This document shows, in pieces, positions 27,590-36,715 of a DNA stretch of 45,567 bases. A model generated the notes under the pieces. The model worked only from the letters and a program-made list of their open reading frames with translations, did no database searches and was not told the origin of the DNA. The stretch lies in the NCBI GenBank assembly GCA_046590575.1, contig JBKJUS010000180.1, positions 1-45,567 of the forward strand, written 5' to 3'. The stretch is from DATLNF01 sp046590575 (GTDB taxonomy: Bacteria > Actinomycetota > Actinomycetes > BP-191). Position numbers and translations under genes: made by a program. Within the stretch, counting starts at the first letter, position 1. Each line of letters begins with the position of its first letter.

Positions 27590-28257
27590 AGCCTCGCCAT
27601 GGCTTCATCGGCGGCGGCCTTGATCGCCCGTCCAGCAGACACCGGATCGGCCGCGTCGAATACCGCCGAGCCGGCCACGAAGACATCTGCACCGGCCTCG
27701 GCGCATTGAACAGCGGTGTCGGCGTTGATGCCGCCGTCGACCTCCAGCCAGATGTCGAGGTCGAGAGCGGCGATCGCTGACCGCGCCTCTCGGATCTTCG
27801 GCAGCATCTCGGTGATGAACCGTTGGCCGCCGAAACCCGGCTCAACCGTCATCACGAGCACCATGTCGAACTCCGGCAGGAGTTCGACATACGGTGCCAG
27901 CGGAGTACCGGGTTTGAGCGCCAGGCCAGCGCGGCCACCCTCAGCTCGGATCGCCCGAGCGGTCTGTATCGGGTCGGCCGCCGCTTCCACGTGGAAGGTC
28001 ACCACGCTGGCCCCCATGGCGACGTACGCCGGTGCCCACCGGTCAGGATTCGCGATCATCAGGTGCAGGTCCAAGGGCAGCGACGTCGCCCGGCTCAGAC
28101 TCTCGACGACCACGGGCCCGAGTGTCAGGTTGGGCACGAAGTGGTTGTCCATGACGTCGACGTGCACGATGTCCGCGACGTCGGACACCCGCGCAATCTC
28201 CTCAGCCAGCCGCGCGAAGTCCGCGGACAGAATGCTGGGTGCGAGGTGGGCCTTCAC
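27586..28257 (-). CDS. rpe: Ribulose-phosphate 3-epimerase
   Basis: Rpe interconverts ribulose-5-phosphate and xylulose-5-phosphate in the pentose phosphate pathway. Ribulose-5-phosphate is also the RibB substrate made use of downstream in this cluster. The 223-residue TIM barrel has APSILSADFARL, HVDVMDNHFVPNLTLGP with metal ligands, and VMTVEPGFGGQRF, all signatures of the family. The start is a GTG that overlaps the rsmB stop (GTGA), and the end overlaps the GGDEF regulator gene. The length and motifs are normal. Confidence 0.95.
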   Translation of the reverse strand: MKAHLAPSILSADFARLAEEIARVSDVADIVHVDVMDNHFVPNLTLGPVVVESLSRATSLPLDLHLMIANPDRWAPAYVAMGASVVTFHVEAAADPIQTARAIRAEGGRAGLALKPGTPLAPYVELLPEFDMVLVMTVEPGFGGQRFITEMLPKIREARSAIAALDLDIWLEVDGGINADTAVQCAEAGADVFVAGSAVFDAADPVSAGRAIKAAADEAMARL

Positions 28258-29732
28258 GGCGTTCCTATTCGGCGGGAGGGAGGGCGCAGCCTAGCAATCA
28301 CGCGTGCCGCGGCGATGTACATCGCGTCTGTGCCGTGCTGGTGGGGCCAGAGCGCGATGCCAGGGCCACGGCCGGGACGGTCGACCTCCGGCAGCAGCCC
28401 GGGTGCGTCGAGCACCTCGAGGTGGTCGCCGTGCAACGAGGACAGTGCCGTCATCTGGTCCGGACCCTCGGCAACGACTGGGCTGCAGACGACGTAGACG
28501 AGGTGGCCGCCCGGCCGCACAGCGCGTAGAGCCGCGTCGAGCAGCTCCTGCTGCAACACGGCCAGCCTCGGCACATCGGTCGGCTGCCGGCGCCAGCGGG
28601 CCTCCGGGCGACGGCGCAGGGCGCCGAGACCAGTGCAGGGCGCGTCCAGCAGGACCAGGTCGAACACGCTCTCGGGCCACGGTGCCGTCCTGGCGTCCGC
28701 GGTCACGACAAGCCACGCCGGGGCAGCCGGTCCGGTGCCGGCGCCAGCCGCGATCGCCCGCGCCGTCAGTCGCGCCCGGTGCTCGTGCAGCTCGGCCGCG
28801 ACCAAGGTGTCGCCCCCTCGCTGCGCGAGAGTCGCGGCGATCAAGGCAGCCTTGCCACCGGGGCCGGCACAGAGATCGAGCACCCGCGCCGGGCCGCTCG
28901 GGAGCAGCGCGGCGACCAGCGCGGCCGCGAGCTGGCTGCCTTCGTCCTGCACCGCCGCGCGCCCGTCGCGCACGGCCGGCAATAGCGAGGGGTCGCCGCC
29001 CTGGAGCCGGACCGACCACGGCGTCCACGGCCCCGGCGCGCCGCCGAGACCCGCCGCCTGCACCTCGTCCAACAGCGCCTCGCGGGTGATGCGGCCCGGC
29101 CGAGCGACGAGATGCACCTCGGGGCGCTCGTCGTCGGCTCGTAGCGCCTCGCCCGCTTCCGTCAGGTTGCCATGCAGCGCTGCAGCGAACTCCTGCACGA
29201 TCCAGCGCGGATGCGCGGTGGTGACAGCAAGATGCCCGACCGGATCGTCGTCATACGCCGGCGCGCCAAGGTCGCCATTGCGCTCCGCGAGTCGGCGCAG
29301 CACGGCGTTGGCGAACGAGCCGGGCCCTTCGCCGATCACCCCGCGGACCAGCTCGACGGTGGCCGCGACCGCGGCATGGGACGGGATTCGGGTGCGCAAC
29401 AGTTGATAGGCGCCGAGGCGCAAGGCGTCGCGCAGCGGTGGGTCGATCTCGGCGATCGGTCGGGACGAGCAGAGGCCTACGACGTGGTCGAGAGTGCCGG
29501 TCGCGCGCAGCGTGCCGTAGGTCAGCTCGGTCACGAGGCCCCGGTCACGTTCATCGAGCCGCGACTCGCGCAGGAGGTCAGGGAGCAACAGGTTGGCGTA
29601 GGCGTCGTCTTCATCGACAGCCCGCAGCACCCGCCAGACGAGTAGTCGGGCGGGGTCAGGCTTCGGCGCTGTCCGCGGTGGACGTGGTGGACGCCTGACC
29701 GGGTCGAGTCGGCCGTTCGCGGGGGACATCAT
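28254..29732 (-). CDS. rsmB: 16S rRNA (cytosine-C5)-methyltransferase RsmB
   Basis: RsmB (Fmu/Sun) methylates C967 of 16S rRNA (E. coli numbering) with SAM. The 492-residue protein has an N-terminal NusB-like RNA-binding domain (about 25-160, with ARLLVWRVLRAV and TELTYGTLR). The methyltransferase domain follows, with LDLCAGPGGKAALIA (SAM binding), LLDAPCTGLGALRRRPEARW (motif IV, PC) and VYVVCSPVVAEG (motif VI, second cysteine). The first 30 residues are Pro/Arg-rich. Tandem ATG codons open the gene, and the first (29732) overlaps the fmt stop as ATGA. Confidence 0.94.
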   Translation of the reverse strand: MMSPANGRLDPVRRPPRPPRTAPKPDPARLLVWRVLRAVDEDDAYANLLLPDLLRESRLDERDRGLVTELTYGTLRATGTLDHVVGLCSSRPIAEIDPPLRDALRLGAYQLLRTRIPSHAAVAATVELVRGVIGEGPGSFANAVLRRLAERNGDLGAPAYDDDPVGHLAVTTAHPRWIVQEFAAALHGNLTEAGEALRADDERPEVHLVARPGRITREALLDEVQAAGLGGAPGPWTPWSVRLQGGDPSLLPAVRDGRAAVQDEGSQLAAALVAALLPSGPARVLDLCAGPGGKAALIAATLAQRGGDTLVAAELHEHRARLTARAIAAGAGTGPAAPAWLVVTADARTAPWPESVFDLVLLDAPCTGLGALRRRPEARWRRQPTDVPRLAVLQQELLDAALRAVRPGGHLVYVVCSPVVAEGPDQMTALSSLHGDHLEVLDAPGLLPEVDRPGRGPGIALWPHQHGTDAMYIAAARVIARLRPPSRRIGTP

Positions 29733-30658
29733 TCGAGTCGTTCATCAGGTTGCAGCCGTACGCCGCGTGCCCACGCGCCAGCCTCCATCATCGACTTGCC
29801 CTCGGGCTGCACTAGGCCCAGCGCAACGCAGCGGTCGGCCGTGCCGACGACCACGCCGGCGCTGCCGGTATCGGTCAATGCGCCTGGAGCGAGCAGTGGG
29901 CTCTCCGACGTCGGACGTACCGGTCCGAGCTTGAGGCGCTTGCCACGAAACGTGGTCCAGGCTCCGGGGGCCGGGGTCGCTGCCCGGACCAGGCGATCGA
30001 CGCGCCGAGCCGGTGCCGACCAGTCGACCCGAACGTCATCGACGGTGAGCTTCGGCGCATGGGACACCCCCTCCGCAGCCTGCGGTACGCCGACGCACTC
30101 GCCGGAGGCAAGACCATCGACGGTGGCCGCGAGCAGCCGAGCCCCGGACTCGGCCAGCCGGTCGAGGAGAGACCCGGTGGTGTCGTCGGCGCGAACCTTC
30201 TCGGTGACGACGCCGTACACCGGCCCGGTGTCGAGCCCCTCCTCGAGCCGGAAGGTCGACGCACCCGTGATCTCGTCGCCGTGAAGCACGGCGTGCTGGA
30301 CAGGTGCGGCGCCGCGCCAGGAGGGCAGCAGGGAGAAGTGCAGGTTGACCCAGCCGTAGCGCGGCAGCTCCAGCAACGGGAGTGGGACGAGAGCACCGTA
30401 GGCGACGACCGGGATGCAGTCCGGCGCGATGTCCGCCAGCTCCCGCTGGAAGTCCCGATCGCGCGGGGTGGCCGGCGTGAGCACCCGCAGCCCGTGGTCG
30501 CGGGCATGCTCGGCAACGGGGCTCGACGTCGTACGCCGACCGCGGCCAGCCGGCGCATCCGGGCGGGTGATCACAGCGACGACGTCGTGACCGGAGTCGA
30601 GCAGCGCGACGAGGGAGGGCAGGGCGACCGCCGGCGTCCCGGCGAAGACGAGCCGCAC
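29729..30658 (-). CDS. fmt: Methionyl-tRNA formyltransferase
   Basis: Fmt formylates initiator Met-tRNA using 10-formyl-tetrahydrofolate. The GTG at 30658 gives the family-type start MRLVFAGTPAVALPSL and 309 residues; a longer frame to 30730 overlaps def and was rejected. The folate-binding signature NLHFSLLPSWRGAAPVQ and the GASTFRLEEGLDTGPVY segment are intact, followed by the C-terminal OB-like domain. It starts five bases after the def stop. The def-fmt pair handles the two ends of the formyl-methionine cycle. No strong ribosome-binding site precedes it, so coupling to def is likely. Confidence 0.94.
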   Translation of the reverse strand: MRLVFAGTPAVALPSLVALLDSGHDVVAVITRPDAPAGRGRRTTSSPVAEHARDHGLRVLTPATPRDRDFQRELADIAPDCIPVVAYGALVPLPLLELPRYGWVNLHFSLLPSWRGAAPVQHAVLHGDEITGASTFRLEEGLDTGPVYGVVTEKVRADDTTGSLLDRLAESGARLLAATVDGLASGECVGVPQAAEGVSHAPKLTVDDVRVDWSAPARRVDRLVRAATPAPGAWTTFRGKRLKLGPVRPTSESPLLAPGALTDTGSAGVVVGTADRCVALGLVQPEGKSMMEAGAWARGVRLQPDERLE

Positions 30659-30663
30659 GCCGG

Positions 30664-31212
30664 TCAGCGCGCCGCGCCGTACATGGGATGGGGGGAAACC
30701 TTGACGGCGGCGGTCTCGTCCTCGGCCCACGCCGCCTCGCGAATCATGCGCATTGCGGCCTTGCGGGTCGCTGCATCGAGACGGTCGATGAAGAGCACTC
30801 CATCGAGGTGGTCGGTCTCGTGCTGGAAGCAGCGCGCCAGGACCTCGCTACCCTCGATGGTCACTGGGTCGCCGTGCATGTTGAAGCCACGGGCCACCAC
30901 CCGGGCTGAGCGGCGCAGTGGGAAGGACAGACCGGGCAGCGACAGGCAGCCTTCTTCGCCATCGTCGGTCTCGTCGCTCATCGAGACGATCTCGGGGTTG
31001 ACCAGGTGGCCCTCGGCGTCGTCGACGTCGTAGGTGAACACGCGCAGCAGGACGCCGATCTGCGGTGCGGCGAGCCCGGCGCCCGGGGCGTCCATCATCG
31101 TCTCGCGCAGATCCTTGACGAGCGTCCGCAACTCCTTGTCAAAGGTGGTCACGGGCTCACACCTGGTCCGCAGGACGGGGTCACCGAGCAGGCGGATGGG
31201 CTGGACGGACAC
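30664..31212 (-). CDS. def: Peptide deformylase
   Basis: Def removes the N-formyl group from new proteins. All three metal-site motifs are present: GAGLAAPQIG (motif 1), EEGCLSLPG (motif 2, cysteine ligand) and QHETDHLDG (motif 3, two histidine ligands and the catalytic glutamate). The GTG at 31212 is preceded by GGAG at good spacing and starts MSVQPIRLLGDPVLR, giving 182 residues. An earlier frame start at 31263 would add 17 unrelated residues. A 75 bp stretch separates it from priA. Confidence 0.94.
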   Translation of the reverse strand: MSVQPIRLLGDPVLRTRCEPVTTFDKELRTLVKDLRETMMDAPGAGLAAPQIGVLLRVFTYDVDDAEGHLVNPEIVSMSDETDDGEEGCLSLPGLSFPLRRSARVVARGFNMHGDPVTIEGSEVLARCFQHETDHLDGVLFIDRLDAATRKAAMRMIREAAWAEDETAAVKVSPHPMYGAAR

Positions 31213-31287
31213 GCGGTGCTCCGGACCTGTGAGGACGGATGGTGCCCCCAGTGTACGGAGCACCTGGCGGCCCGGGCGGTGCGTGGA

Positions 31288-33252
31288 CTACACGGGAGAG
31301 AGGGGGTCGAGCTCGACGCGCACCGGACCGGTCGCCTTGCGCGCCGACAACACGCCGAGACCCGCGTGCAACCGCGCGGCAAGATCCTGACCGTCAGCGC
31401 GGGCAACCCGGACAAGCATGCGCTCGCCCTCGCCATGCGGCACCGGCCCGAGGATCTCAGCGCTGCCCGGTAGCGGGGCGGCGGCAACGAGCAGCGCGGC
31501 GACATCCCCCGCTGCACCATCGAGAGCAGCCATCCGTACGGCGGGCGGAAGACCGAGCTCGGCACGCTCGCCGTACTCACGGCGGGCGAACCCCGAAGGG
31601 TCCCACCGCACCAGGGCCTGCACCGGCGCGAGACCGGCGTCGGCCATCACGACGACCCGGCCGCCGGTGGTTGCCGGGCGGGCCAGCGCGGCTGCGGCCA
31701 GCCACCGGCGCAGCGCCTCCTCGCCCGCCCGAAGGTCGGCGCGGGCGAGCATCGCGGCCCCGTCCAGGAGCAATACCGCGCCGTAGCCGCCGTCAGCGAC
31801 CGGTTCAGCACCCGGGGTGGCGACCACCAGTGCGGGGGTCGCGTCCACCCGGGTCACGATGCCGTCGCGATCGCTCGTGCGCACTGCGACGCCAGGAAAT
31901 GACCTGCCGAGCTCCTCCGCCGTTCGACGGTTGCCCACGACCGTGGCCCGGAGTTCTCGGTGCTCGCACTCCGGGCAGGCCCAGTCAGCCGCCGGCCGGC
32001 CGCACCAGCGGCAGGCCAGCGGACCCGGACCACCGGAGAACCGACCCAACGGACCTGCGCAGGCCCGGCAGCGTGCCGGAGTCCGGCACCGGCTGCAGGC
32101 CACGGCCGGTTGGTAGCCCGTACGCGGCACCTGCACCAGCACGGGGGCCCCGGCGGCGAGCGACTCGCGGGCCGCTTGCCAGGCGAGAGAGGGCAGCCGG
32201 GCCGACGCCGCTGCGGCATCGCGCTCCTGCTGCCGGTCGTCGCCGGCGACTTCGACCCGGGGCGTGGCAGAGCGCAGCGTCGCGCGGTCCGGCCCGAGCG
32301 GCTGCGCCCACCTCCGCGCGATCAGCAACTCGGCCTCGACCGACGGCGCGAAGCCACCGACGAGCGCGCCGGCGCCGGCCCGATGCGCGCGCAGCACCAA
32401 GAGGTCCCGGACGTGCGGGTACGGTGCCCGCGGCTCCTTGTGCAGGTCATCGCCGTCGTCCCAGCAGACCACGAGACCAAGGTCGCGGACCGGCGCCCAC
32501 GCGGCGGCCCGGGTGCCGACGACGCAGCGAACGGTGCCCCGGCGTACGGCGAGCCAACGCCGGTAGCGCTGCGCCGGACCGAGGTCCGCAGTCAGCGCGA
32601 CGTAGCGGTCGGCGCCGACAGCCTCGAGCAGGGCGCCGTCGACGCGGGCGAGGTCGCGCGTGTCCGGTACGACGACGAGCACGCCCCGACCCGCCGCGAG
32701 CGTGGCCTGCGCCGCAGTCGCAATCTGACCAGGCCAGCCCGGTCCGGGGAGCGCCCGCCAGATCGCGCGCGGGGCACCACCCTCGGCCAGTGCAGCCAGG
32801 AATCGTGGCCCTCCGACGTAAGACGCCCAACCGCCTGGCTCGGGCGGAGCCGGCGAAGAGGCGAGGGACCCAGTCGGCTCCGCCTCGACTCGGGCATGCC
32901 GGGGTGGCACGGCGAGGCGCACGACGTCGGCGAAGGTCCCTGCCCACCGATCCGCTGCGGCCCGAAGGAGACCGGCGATCTCCGGCGAGAGCACCGGCTC
33001 GGCGGAGACCACCTTCGCCAGCGGCGTGAGCCGGCCGGCGTGATCGGAGACAGCGACCCGCTCGAGCAGCCAGCCGTCGACGAGCCGGCCGGCGAAGCGC
33101 ACCCGCACCCGGGTGCCGGGTTGGGCGACGTCGTCCAACGCCGCCGGCACGAGGTAGTCGAATGATCGATCGAGATGCGGCAAGGACGAGTCGACAGCGA
33201 CCCGGGCGACCGGCTGGGAAGGGCTACTGCTCGACGCACCAGCCGGGTTCAA
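31288..33252 (-). CDS. priA: PriA-like primosomal protein N' lacking helicase motifs
   Basis: The 654-residue protein has the PriA N-terminal 3'-DNA-binding domain (SSLPHLDRSFDYLVP, PGTRVRVRFAGR). It also has the zinc-finger region with paired cysteines (CSRCRTPARCRACAGPLG and CRWCGRPAADWACPEC) and the C-terminal domain. The helicase core is decayed: there is no GxxGxGKT Walker A loop, and the DEEH position reads WDDGDD. Such degenerate PriA proteins are usual in actinobacteria, so replication restart probably relies on binding rather than unwinding. The start is a TTG at 33252, directly after an in-frame stop, and no good alternative exists. It lies 27 bp after metK. Confidence 0.9.
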   Translation of the reverse strand: MNPAGASSSSPSQPVARVAVDSSLPHLDRSFDYLVPAALDDVAQPGTRVRVRFAGRLVDGWLLERVAVSDHAGRLTPLAKVVSAEPVLSPEIAGLLRAAADRWAGTFADVVRLAVPPRHARVEAEPTGSLASSPAPPEPGGWASYVGGPRFLAALAEGGAPRAIWRALPGPGWPGQIATAAQATLAAGRGVLVVVPDTRDLARVDGALLEAVGADRYVALTADLGPAQRYRRWLAVRRGTVRCVVGTRAAAWAPVRDLGLVVCWDDGDDLHKEPRAPYPHVRDLLVLRAHRAGAGALVGGFAPSVEAELLIARRWAQPLGPDRATLRSATPRVEVAGDDRQQERDAAAASARLPSLAWQAARESLAAGAPVLVQVPRTGYQPAVACSRCRTPARCRACAGPLGRFSGGPGPLACRWCGRPAADWACPECEHRELRATVVGNRRTAEELGRSFPGVAVRTSDRDGIVTRVDATPALVVATPGAEPVADGGYGAVLLLDGAAMLARADLRAGEEALRRWLAAAALARPATTGGRVVVMADAGLAPVQALVRWDPSGFARREYGERAELGLPPAVRMAALDGAAGDVAALLVAAAPLPGSAEILGPVPHGEGERMLVRVARADGQDLAARLHAGLGVLSARKATGPVRVELDPLSPV

Positions 33253-33279
33253 GGATCACCAAGTCGTGGTGCGGCGCGG

Positions 33280-34476
33280 TCAGACGCCGGCGGCCGCGCG
33301 CAGGGCATCCGCGCGGTCGGTGGCTTCCCACGGGAAGTCCTTCTCGCACCTTCCGAAGTGGCCGTACGCCGCCGTCTTGGCGTAGATCGGACGGAGCAGG
33401 TCGAGATCGCGGATGATCGCCGCCGGTCGGAGGTCGAAGACGGACCGCACGGCCGCCTGCACGATGTCGAATGACACTGTCTCTGTGCCGAAGGTCTCGA
33501 CGAAGAGCCCGACCGGATGAGCCTTGCCGATGGCGTAGGCCACCTGCACCTCGCATCGGGTGGCCAGTCCCGCGGCGACAACGTTCTTGGCCACCCAGCG
33601 CATGGCGTAGGCGCCCGACCGGTCGACCTTGGACGGGTCCTTGCCGGAGAACGCACCGCCACCGTGCCGGGCCATGCCACCGTAGGTGTCGACGATGATC
33701 TTGCGACCGGTCAGCCCGGCGTCACCCATCGGGCCGCCGATCTCGAACCGTCCGGTCGGGTTGACGAGGAGACGGTAGCCGTCGGTCGCGATGCCGAGGC
33801 GACTCAGCTCAGGCTCGACGACGTGCTCGGCGATGTCGGGGGTGAGCAGCGTGTCGAGGTCGATGTCCGAGGCGTGCTGTGAGGACACGACGACCGTGTC
33901 GAGCCGGACCGGCCGGCCATCGACGTACTCGATCGTCACCTGGGTCTTGCCGTCGGGACGCAGGTAGGGAACGACGCCGCCCTTGCGGACGTCGGTGAGC
34001 CGGCGCGCGAGCCGGTGGGCCAGCGCGATAGGCAACGGCATGAGCTCGTCGGTCTCGTCGCAGGCGTAGCCGAACATCATCCCCTGATCACCAGCGCCTT
34101 GGCGGTCCAACGCGTCCTCGACGCTCACACCGGTGCGCGACTCGAGTGCCGCGTCGACGCCCTGAGCGATGTCCGGCGACTGCGAGCCGATCGAGACGTT
34201 GACGCCGCAAGACGCGCCGTCGAAGCCCTTCTTCGAAGAGTCGTAGCCGATGCCGAGGATCGTCTCCCGGACGATGGTCGGGATGTCGGCGTAGCCCTCG
34301 GTGGTCACCTCACCGGCGACGTGCACCTGGCCGGTCGTGATCAGAGTCTCGACGGCGACCCGGCTCTTGGGGTCCTCGGTGAGCAGCGCATCCAGGATGG
34401 CATCTGAAATTTGGTCGGCGATCTTGTCGGGATGCCCCTCAGTCACGGACTCCGAAGTGAACAGACGGCTCGGCAC
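33280..34476 (-). CDS. metK: S-adenosylmethionine synthetase
   Basis: MetK makes SAM from methionine and ATP. The 398-residue protein has all family signatures: FTSESVTEGHPDKIADQISD near the N-terminus, GAGDQGMMFGYA, and the P-loop-like GGGAFSGKDPSKVDRSGAYA. The start is a GTG at 34476. Only 57 bp separates it from coaBC, and I saw no SAM riboswitch. SAM is used by the methyltransferases encoded nearby (rsmB and the SpoU enzyme). Confidence 0.97.
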   Translation of the reverse strand: MPSRLFTSESVTEGHPDKIADQISDAILDALLTEDPKSRVAVETLITTGQVHVAGEVTTEGYADIPTIVRETILGIGYDSSKKGFDGASCGVNVSIGSQSPDIAQGVDAALESRTGVSVEDALDRQGAGDQGMMFGYACDETDELMPLPIALAHRLARRLTDVRKGGVVPYLRPDGKTQVTIEYVDGRPVRLDTVVVSSQHASDIDLDTLLTPDIAEHVVEPELSRLGIATDGYRLLVNPTGRFEIGGPMGDAGLTGRKIIVDTYGGMARHGGGAFSGKDPSKVDRSGAYAMRWVAKNVVAAGLATRCEVQVAYAIGKAHPVGLFVETFGTETVSFDIVQAAVRSVFDLRPAAIIRDLDLLRPIYAKTAAYGHFGRCEKDFPWEATDRADALRAAAGV

Positions 34477-34533
34477 GCGGGCTCCCAGCGAGGTGGTCGG
34501 ACGAGAATGGGCCGAGTCTAGCGGCCGAGTGGG

Positions 34534-35772
34534 TCAGGACAGCCTCGCGGCAACCGCATCCCAGACGGCGTGGGCCACGTCGATCTTCGACGACCGGGGT
34601 ACGTCGACGCGGAAGCCGTCCGCGCCGAGGATCACCACCTCGTTGTGCTCGACCTCGAAGCCCTGGCCATCGCCCACCTGGTTGACCACCATGAGGTCGC
34701 ACCCCTTGCGGGCCAGCTTGGCTGCACCCTGCTCGAGCGGGTCCTCGGTCTCGGCGGCAAAGCCGACCACTACCTGGCCGGCGGTCCGCGCTGCTGACAG
34801 CTCGGCCAGCACGTCGGGGTTGGTCACGAGCCCGATCGGCTCCGGCGGGGCGTCTGTCTTCTTGATCTTCGATCCAGCGGCACCAGAAGCCGGACGGAAG
34901 TCGGCCACGGCGGCCGCCATCACGATCGCGTCAGCTCCGGCGGCCGCCTCGTGCATGGCCGACCGGAGGTGCTCCGCGCTGATCACTCGGATCACCTTGG
35001 TACCGGCTGGCGGAGCGAGCTCGACGTTGGCCGCGACGACCGTGACGTCGGCGCCACGGGCTACAGCGGCCCGGGCCAACGCCCAGCCCTGACGGCCAGT
35101 GGACCGGTTGCCGAGGAAGCGAACGGGATCGAGGTGCTCCCGGGTGCCACCGGCTGAGACGACCACGCGGCGGCCGACGAAGTCGAGCAGCGGGGCTCCC
35201 GGCGTACGGCCGGCGCGGGATAGGACCGCGTAGACCAGGTCGGCGAGCGCAGCCGGCTCGGGCAGGCGGCCTTTCCCGGTGTCTGGACCCGTCAGTCGAC
35301 CCTCAGCCGGCTCGACGACGAGAACTCCGCGCGCCCGCAGCGTCGCGACGTTGGCCTGGGTCGCGGCGTGCTCCCACATCTCGGTGTGCATCGCCGGCGC
35401 CACCACGACCGGGCAGCGAGCAGTCAGCAGCGTCGCGGTGAGCAGGTCGTCGGCACGGCCGGCGACGGCCCTGGCCATCAGATCGGCCGTGGCCGGTGCT
35501 ACGACGACGAGGTCGGCTTGCTGGCCGAGGTGGACGTGTGGAACCTGCTCGACATCGTCCCAGACGGTCGTCGTCACCGGCTCGCCGGACAGTGCGGCAA
35601 AAGTCGCTGCGCCGACGAAGTGCAACGCGGACTCGGTCGGCACCACGCGAACCCGCAGACCCGACTCCGTCAGCAGCCTGAGCAACTCCGCGGCCTTGTA
35701 CGCCGCGATGCCTCCGGCGACACCGAGCACGACACGCGGCTGGGATCGCCCGACGACATCCTCCGTGCTCAC
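34534..35772 (-). CDS. coaBC: Phosphopantothenoylcysteine decarboxylase / phosphopantothenate-cysteine ligase
   Basis: CoaBC carries out two steps of coenzyme A synthesis. The N-terminal flavoprotein (CoaC, about 1-190) begins VVLGVAGGIAAYKAAELLRLL and has the active-site histidine in PHVHLGQQADLVVVAPATAD and the PAMHTEMW loop. The C-terminal CoaB ligase (about 200-412) has VVVSAGGTREHLDPVRFLGN, NRSTGRQG and the AAAVADFRP segment with KIKK. The 412-residue length is typical. The gene lies 9 bp after rpoZ. Confidence 0.95.
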   Translation of the reverse strand: MSTEDVVGRSQPRVVLGVAGGIAAYKAAELLRLLTESGLRVRVVPTESALHFVGAATFAALSGEPVTTTVWDDVEQVPHVHLGQQADLVVVAPATADLMARAVAGRADDLLTATLLTARCPVVVAPAMHTEMWEHAATQANVATLRARGVLVVEPAEGRLTGPDTGKGRLPEPAALADLVYAVLSRAGRTPGAPLLDFVGRRVVVSAGGTREHLDPVRFLGNRSTGRQGWALARAAVARGADVTVVAANVELAPPAGTKVIRVISAEHLRSAMHEAAAGADAIVMAAAVADFRPASGAAGSKIKKTDAPPEPIGLVTNPDVLAELSAARTAGQVVVGFAAETEDPLEQGAAKLARKGCDLMVVNQVGDGQGFEVEHNEVVILGADGFRVDVPRSSKIDVAHAVWDAVAARLS

Positions 35773-35781
35773 GGTGGGCGG

Positions 35782-36045
35782 CTAGCCCTCGGTCCGCTCG
35801 TGGGTGAGAAGGCCCGCGTTGATCTCGCGAAGTGCAATCGACAGCGCCTTCTCCTGGGGCGCGGCCGGGACCAGCGGGCCGACGTACTCGAGGAGACCCT
35901 CGCCGAGCTGGCTGTAGTAAGCATTGATCTGACGCGCGCGCTTCGCGGCGTAGATCACCAAGCTGTACTTCGAGTCGGTCGCAGCCAGCAACTCGTCGAT
36001 GGGCGGGTTGGTGATGCCCTCGGGCCGGTCGGTGACGCCAGACAT
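35782..36045 (-). CDS. rpoZ: RNA polymerase omega subunit
   Basis: Omega wraps the beta-prime C-terminus and aids RNA polymerase assembly. The 87-residue protein carries the conserved IDELLAATDSKYSLVIYAAKRARQIN segment of actinobacterial RpoZ, followed by the YVGPLV and KALSIALREI stretches. A GAGGGA ribosome-binding site precedes the ATG. It stands 49 bp after gmk, in the conserved gmk-rpoZ-coaBC order. Confidence 0.96.
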   Translation of the reverse strand: MSGVTDRPEGITNPPIDELLAATDSKYSLVIYAAKRARQINAYYSQLGEGLLEYVGPLVPAAPQEKALSIALREINAGLLTHERTEG

Positions 36046-36094
36046 GCGAAGTCCCTCTGTCGGTGGTTGGGGCCGCTCTGTGGTCGGACGGGTC

Positions 36095-36715
36095 TCAGAC
36101 CTTCATACGTCCCGCACGGGGACGCGCGGGCGGAGGGTCGACCATCAACGATACCACCCGGGTGGCGGCCGACTCGACGTCGTCATTCACCACGACCGCA
36201 TCGAAGTCTGCCTCCGCAGCCATCTCCACGCGGGCTCGATCCAACCGACTACGGACCCGTTCCCCGTCCTCTGTGCCGCGGCCGGCCAGCCGACGGGCGA
36301 GCTCGTCGAACGACGGCGGCGCCAAGAAGATGAGCAACGCACCCGGCTCGGCCACCCGAACCTGCCGGGCTCCTTGGATGTCGATCTCGAGCAGGACCGG
36401 CACGCCCTGCGCCAGCTTCTCCTGCACCGGCCGGCGCGGTGTGCCGTACGACGCACCGAAGTGGGCATCGTGCTCCAGCAGATCGCCAGCCGAGGCCAGC
36501 CGGGCGAACTCCGCGTCGTCCACGAAGCAGTACTCGACGCCGTCGGTCTCGCCCGGGCGAGGCGGGCGGGTGGTGAACGACACCGGGACCCAGACCTCGG
36601 GAAGCGCTCGGCGTACGGCGTCGACCACGGTGCCCTTCCCGACGCCCGAAGGACCTGAGATGACGGTGAGCCGAGGCGCCGCGCCTCGGCCGTGGTTCGG
36701 ACCGAGGGCAGTCAG
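36095..36715 (-). CDS. gmk: Guanylate kinase, apparently starting at a CTG codon
   Basis: Gmk phosphorylates GMP to GDP. The standard-codon frame starts at a GTG at 36628, but that leaves out the ATP-binding P-loop. The same frame continues upstream with RLTVISGPSGVGKGTV, so the real protein must begin earlier. Between the P-loop and 36750 I found no ATG, GTG or TTG in frame. A CTG at 36715 overlaps the mihF TGA as CTGA, matching the ATGA/GTGA junctions used elsewhere. It has GAGG seven bases upstream and yields 206 residues with the P-loop at about 21-28. Downstream, SFTTRPPRPGETDGVEY and LEIDIQGARQV are normal. A sequencing error or a GTC/ATC start are the alternatives. Confidence 0.85.
   Translation of the reverse strand: MTALGPNHGRGAAPRLTVISGPSGVGKGTVVDAVRRALPEVWVPVSFTTRPPRPGETDGVEYCFVDDAEFARLASAGDLLEHDAHFGASYGTPRRPVQEKLAQGVPVLLEIDIQGARQVRVAEPGALLIFLAPPSFDELARRLAGRGTEDGERVRSRLDRARVEMAAEADFDAVVVNDDVESAATRVVSLMVDPPPARPRAGRMKV

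Noticed and set aside
31239..33029. 596-codon plus-strand open frame opposite priA
   Set aside because: Arg/Pro-rich composition with no family similarity, fully antisense to a clear priA gene. Long antisense frames are expected at this GC content.
34477..34533. Possible SAM riboswitch before metK
   Set aside because: Only 57 bp, with no paired elements resembling SAM aptamers.
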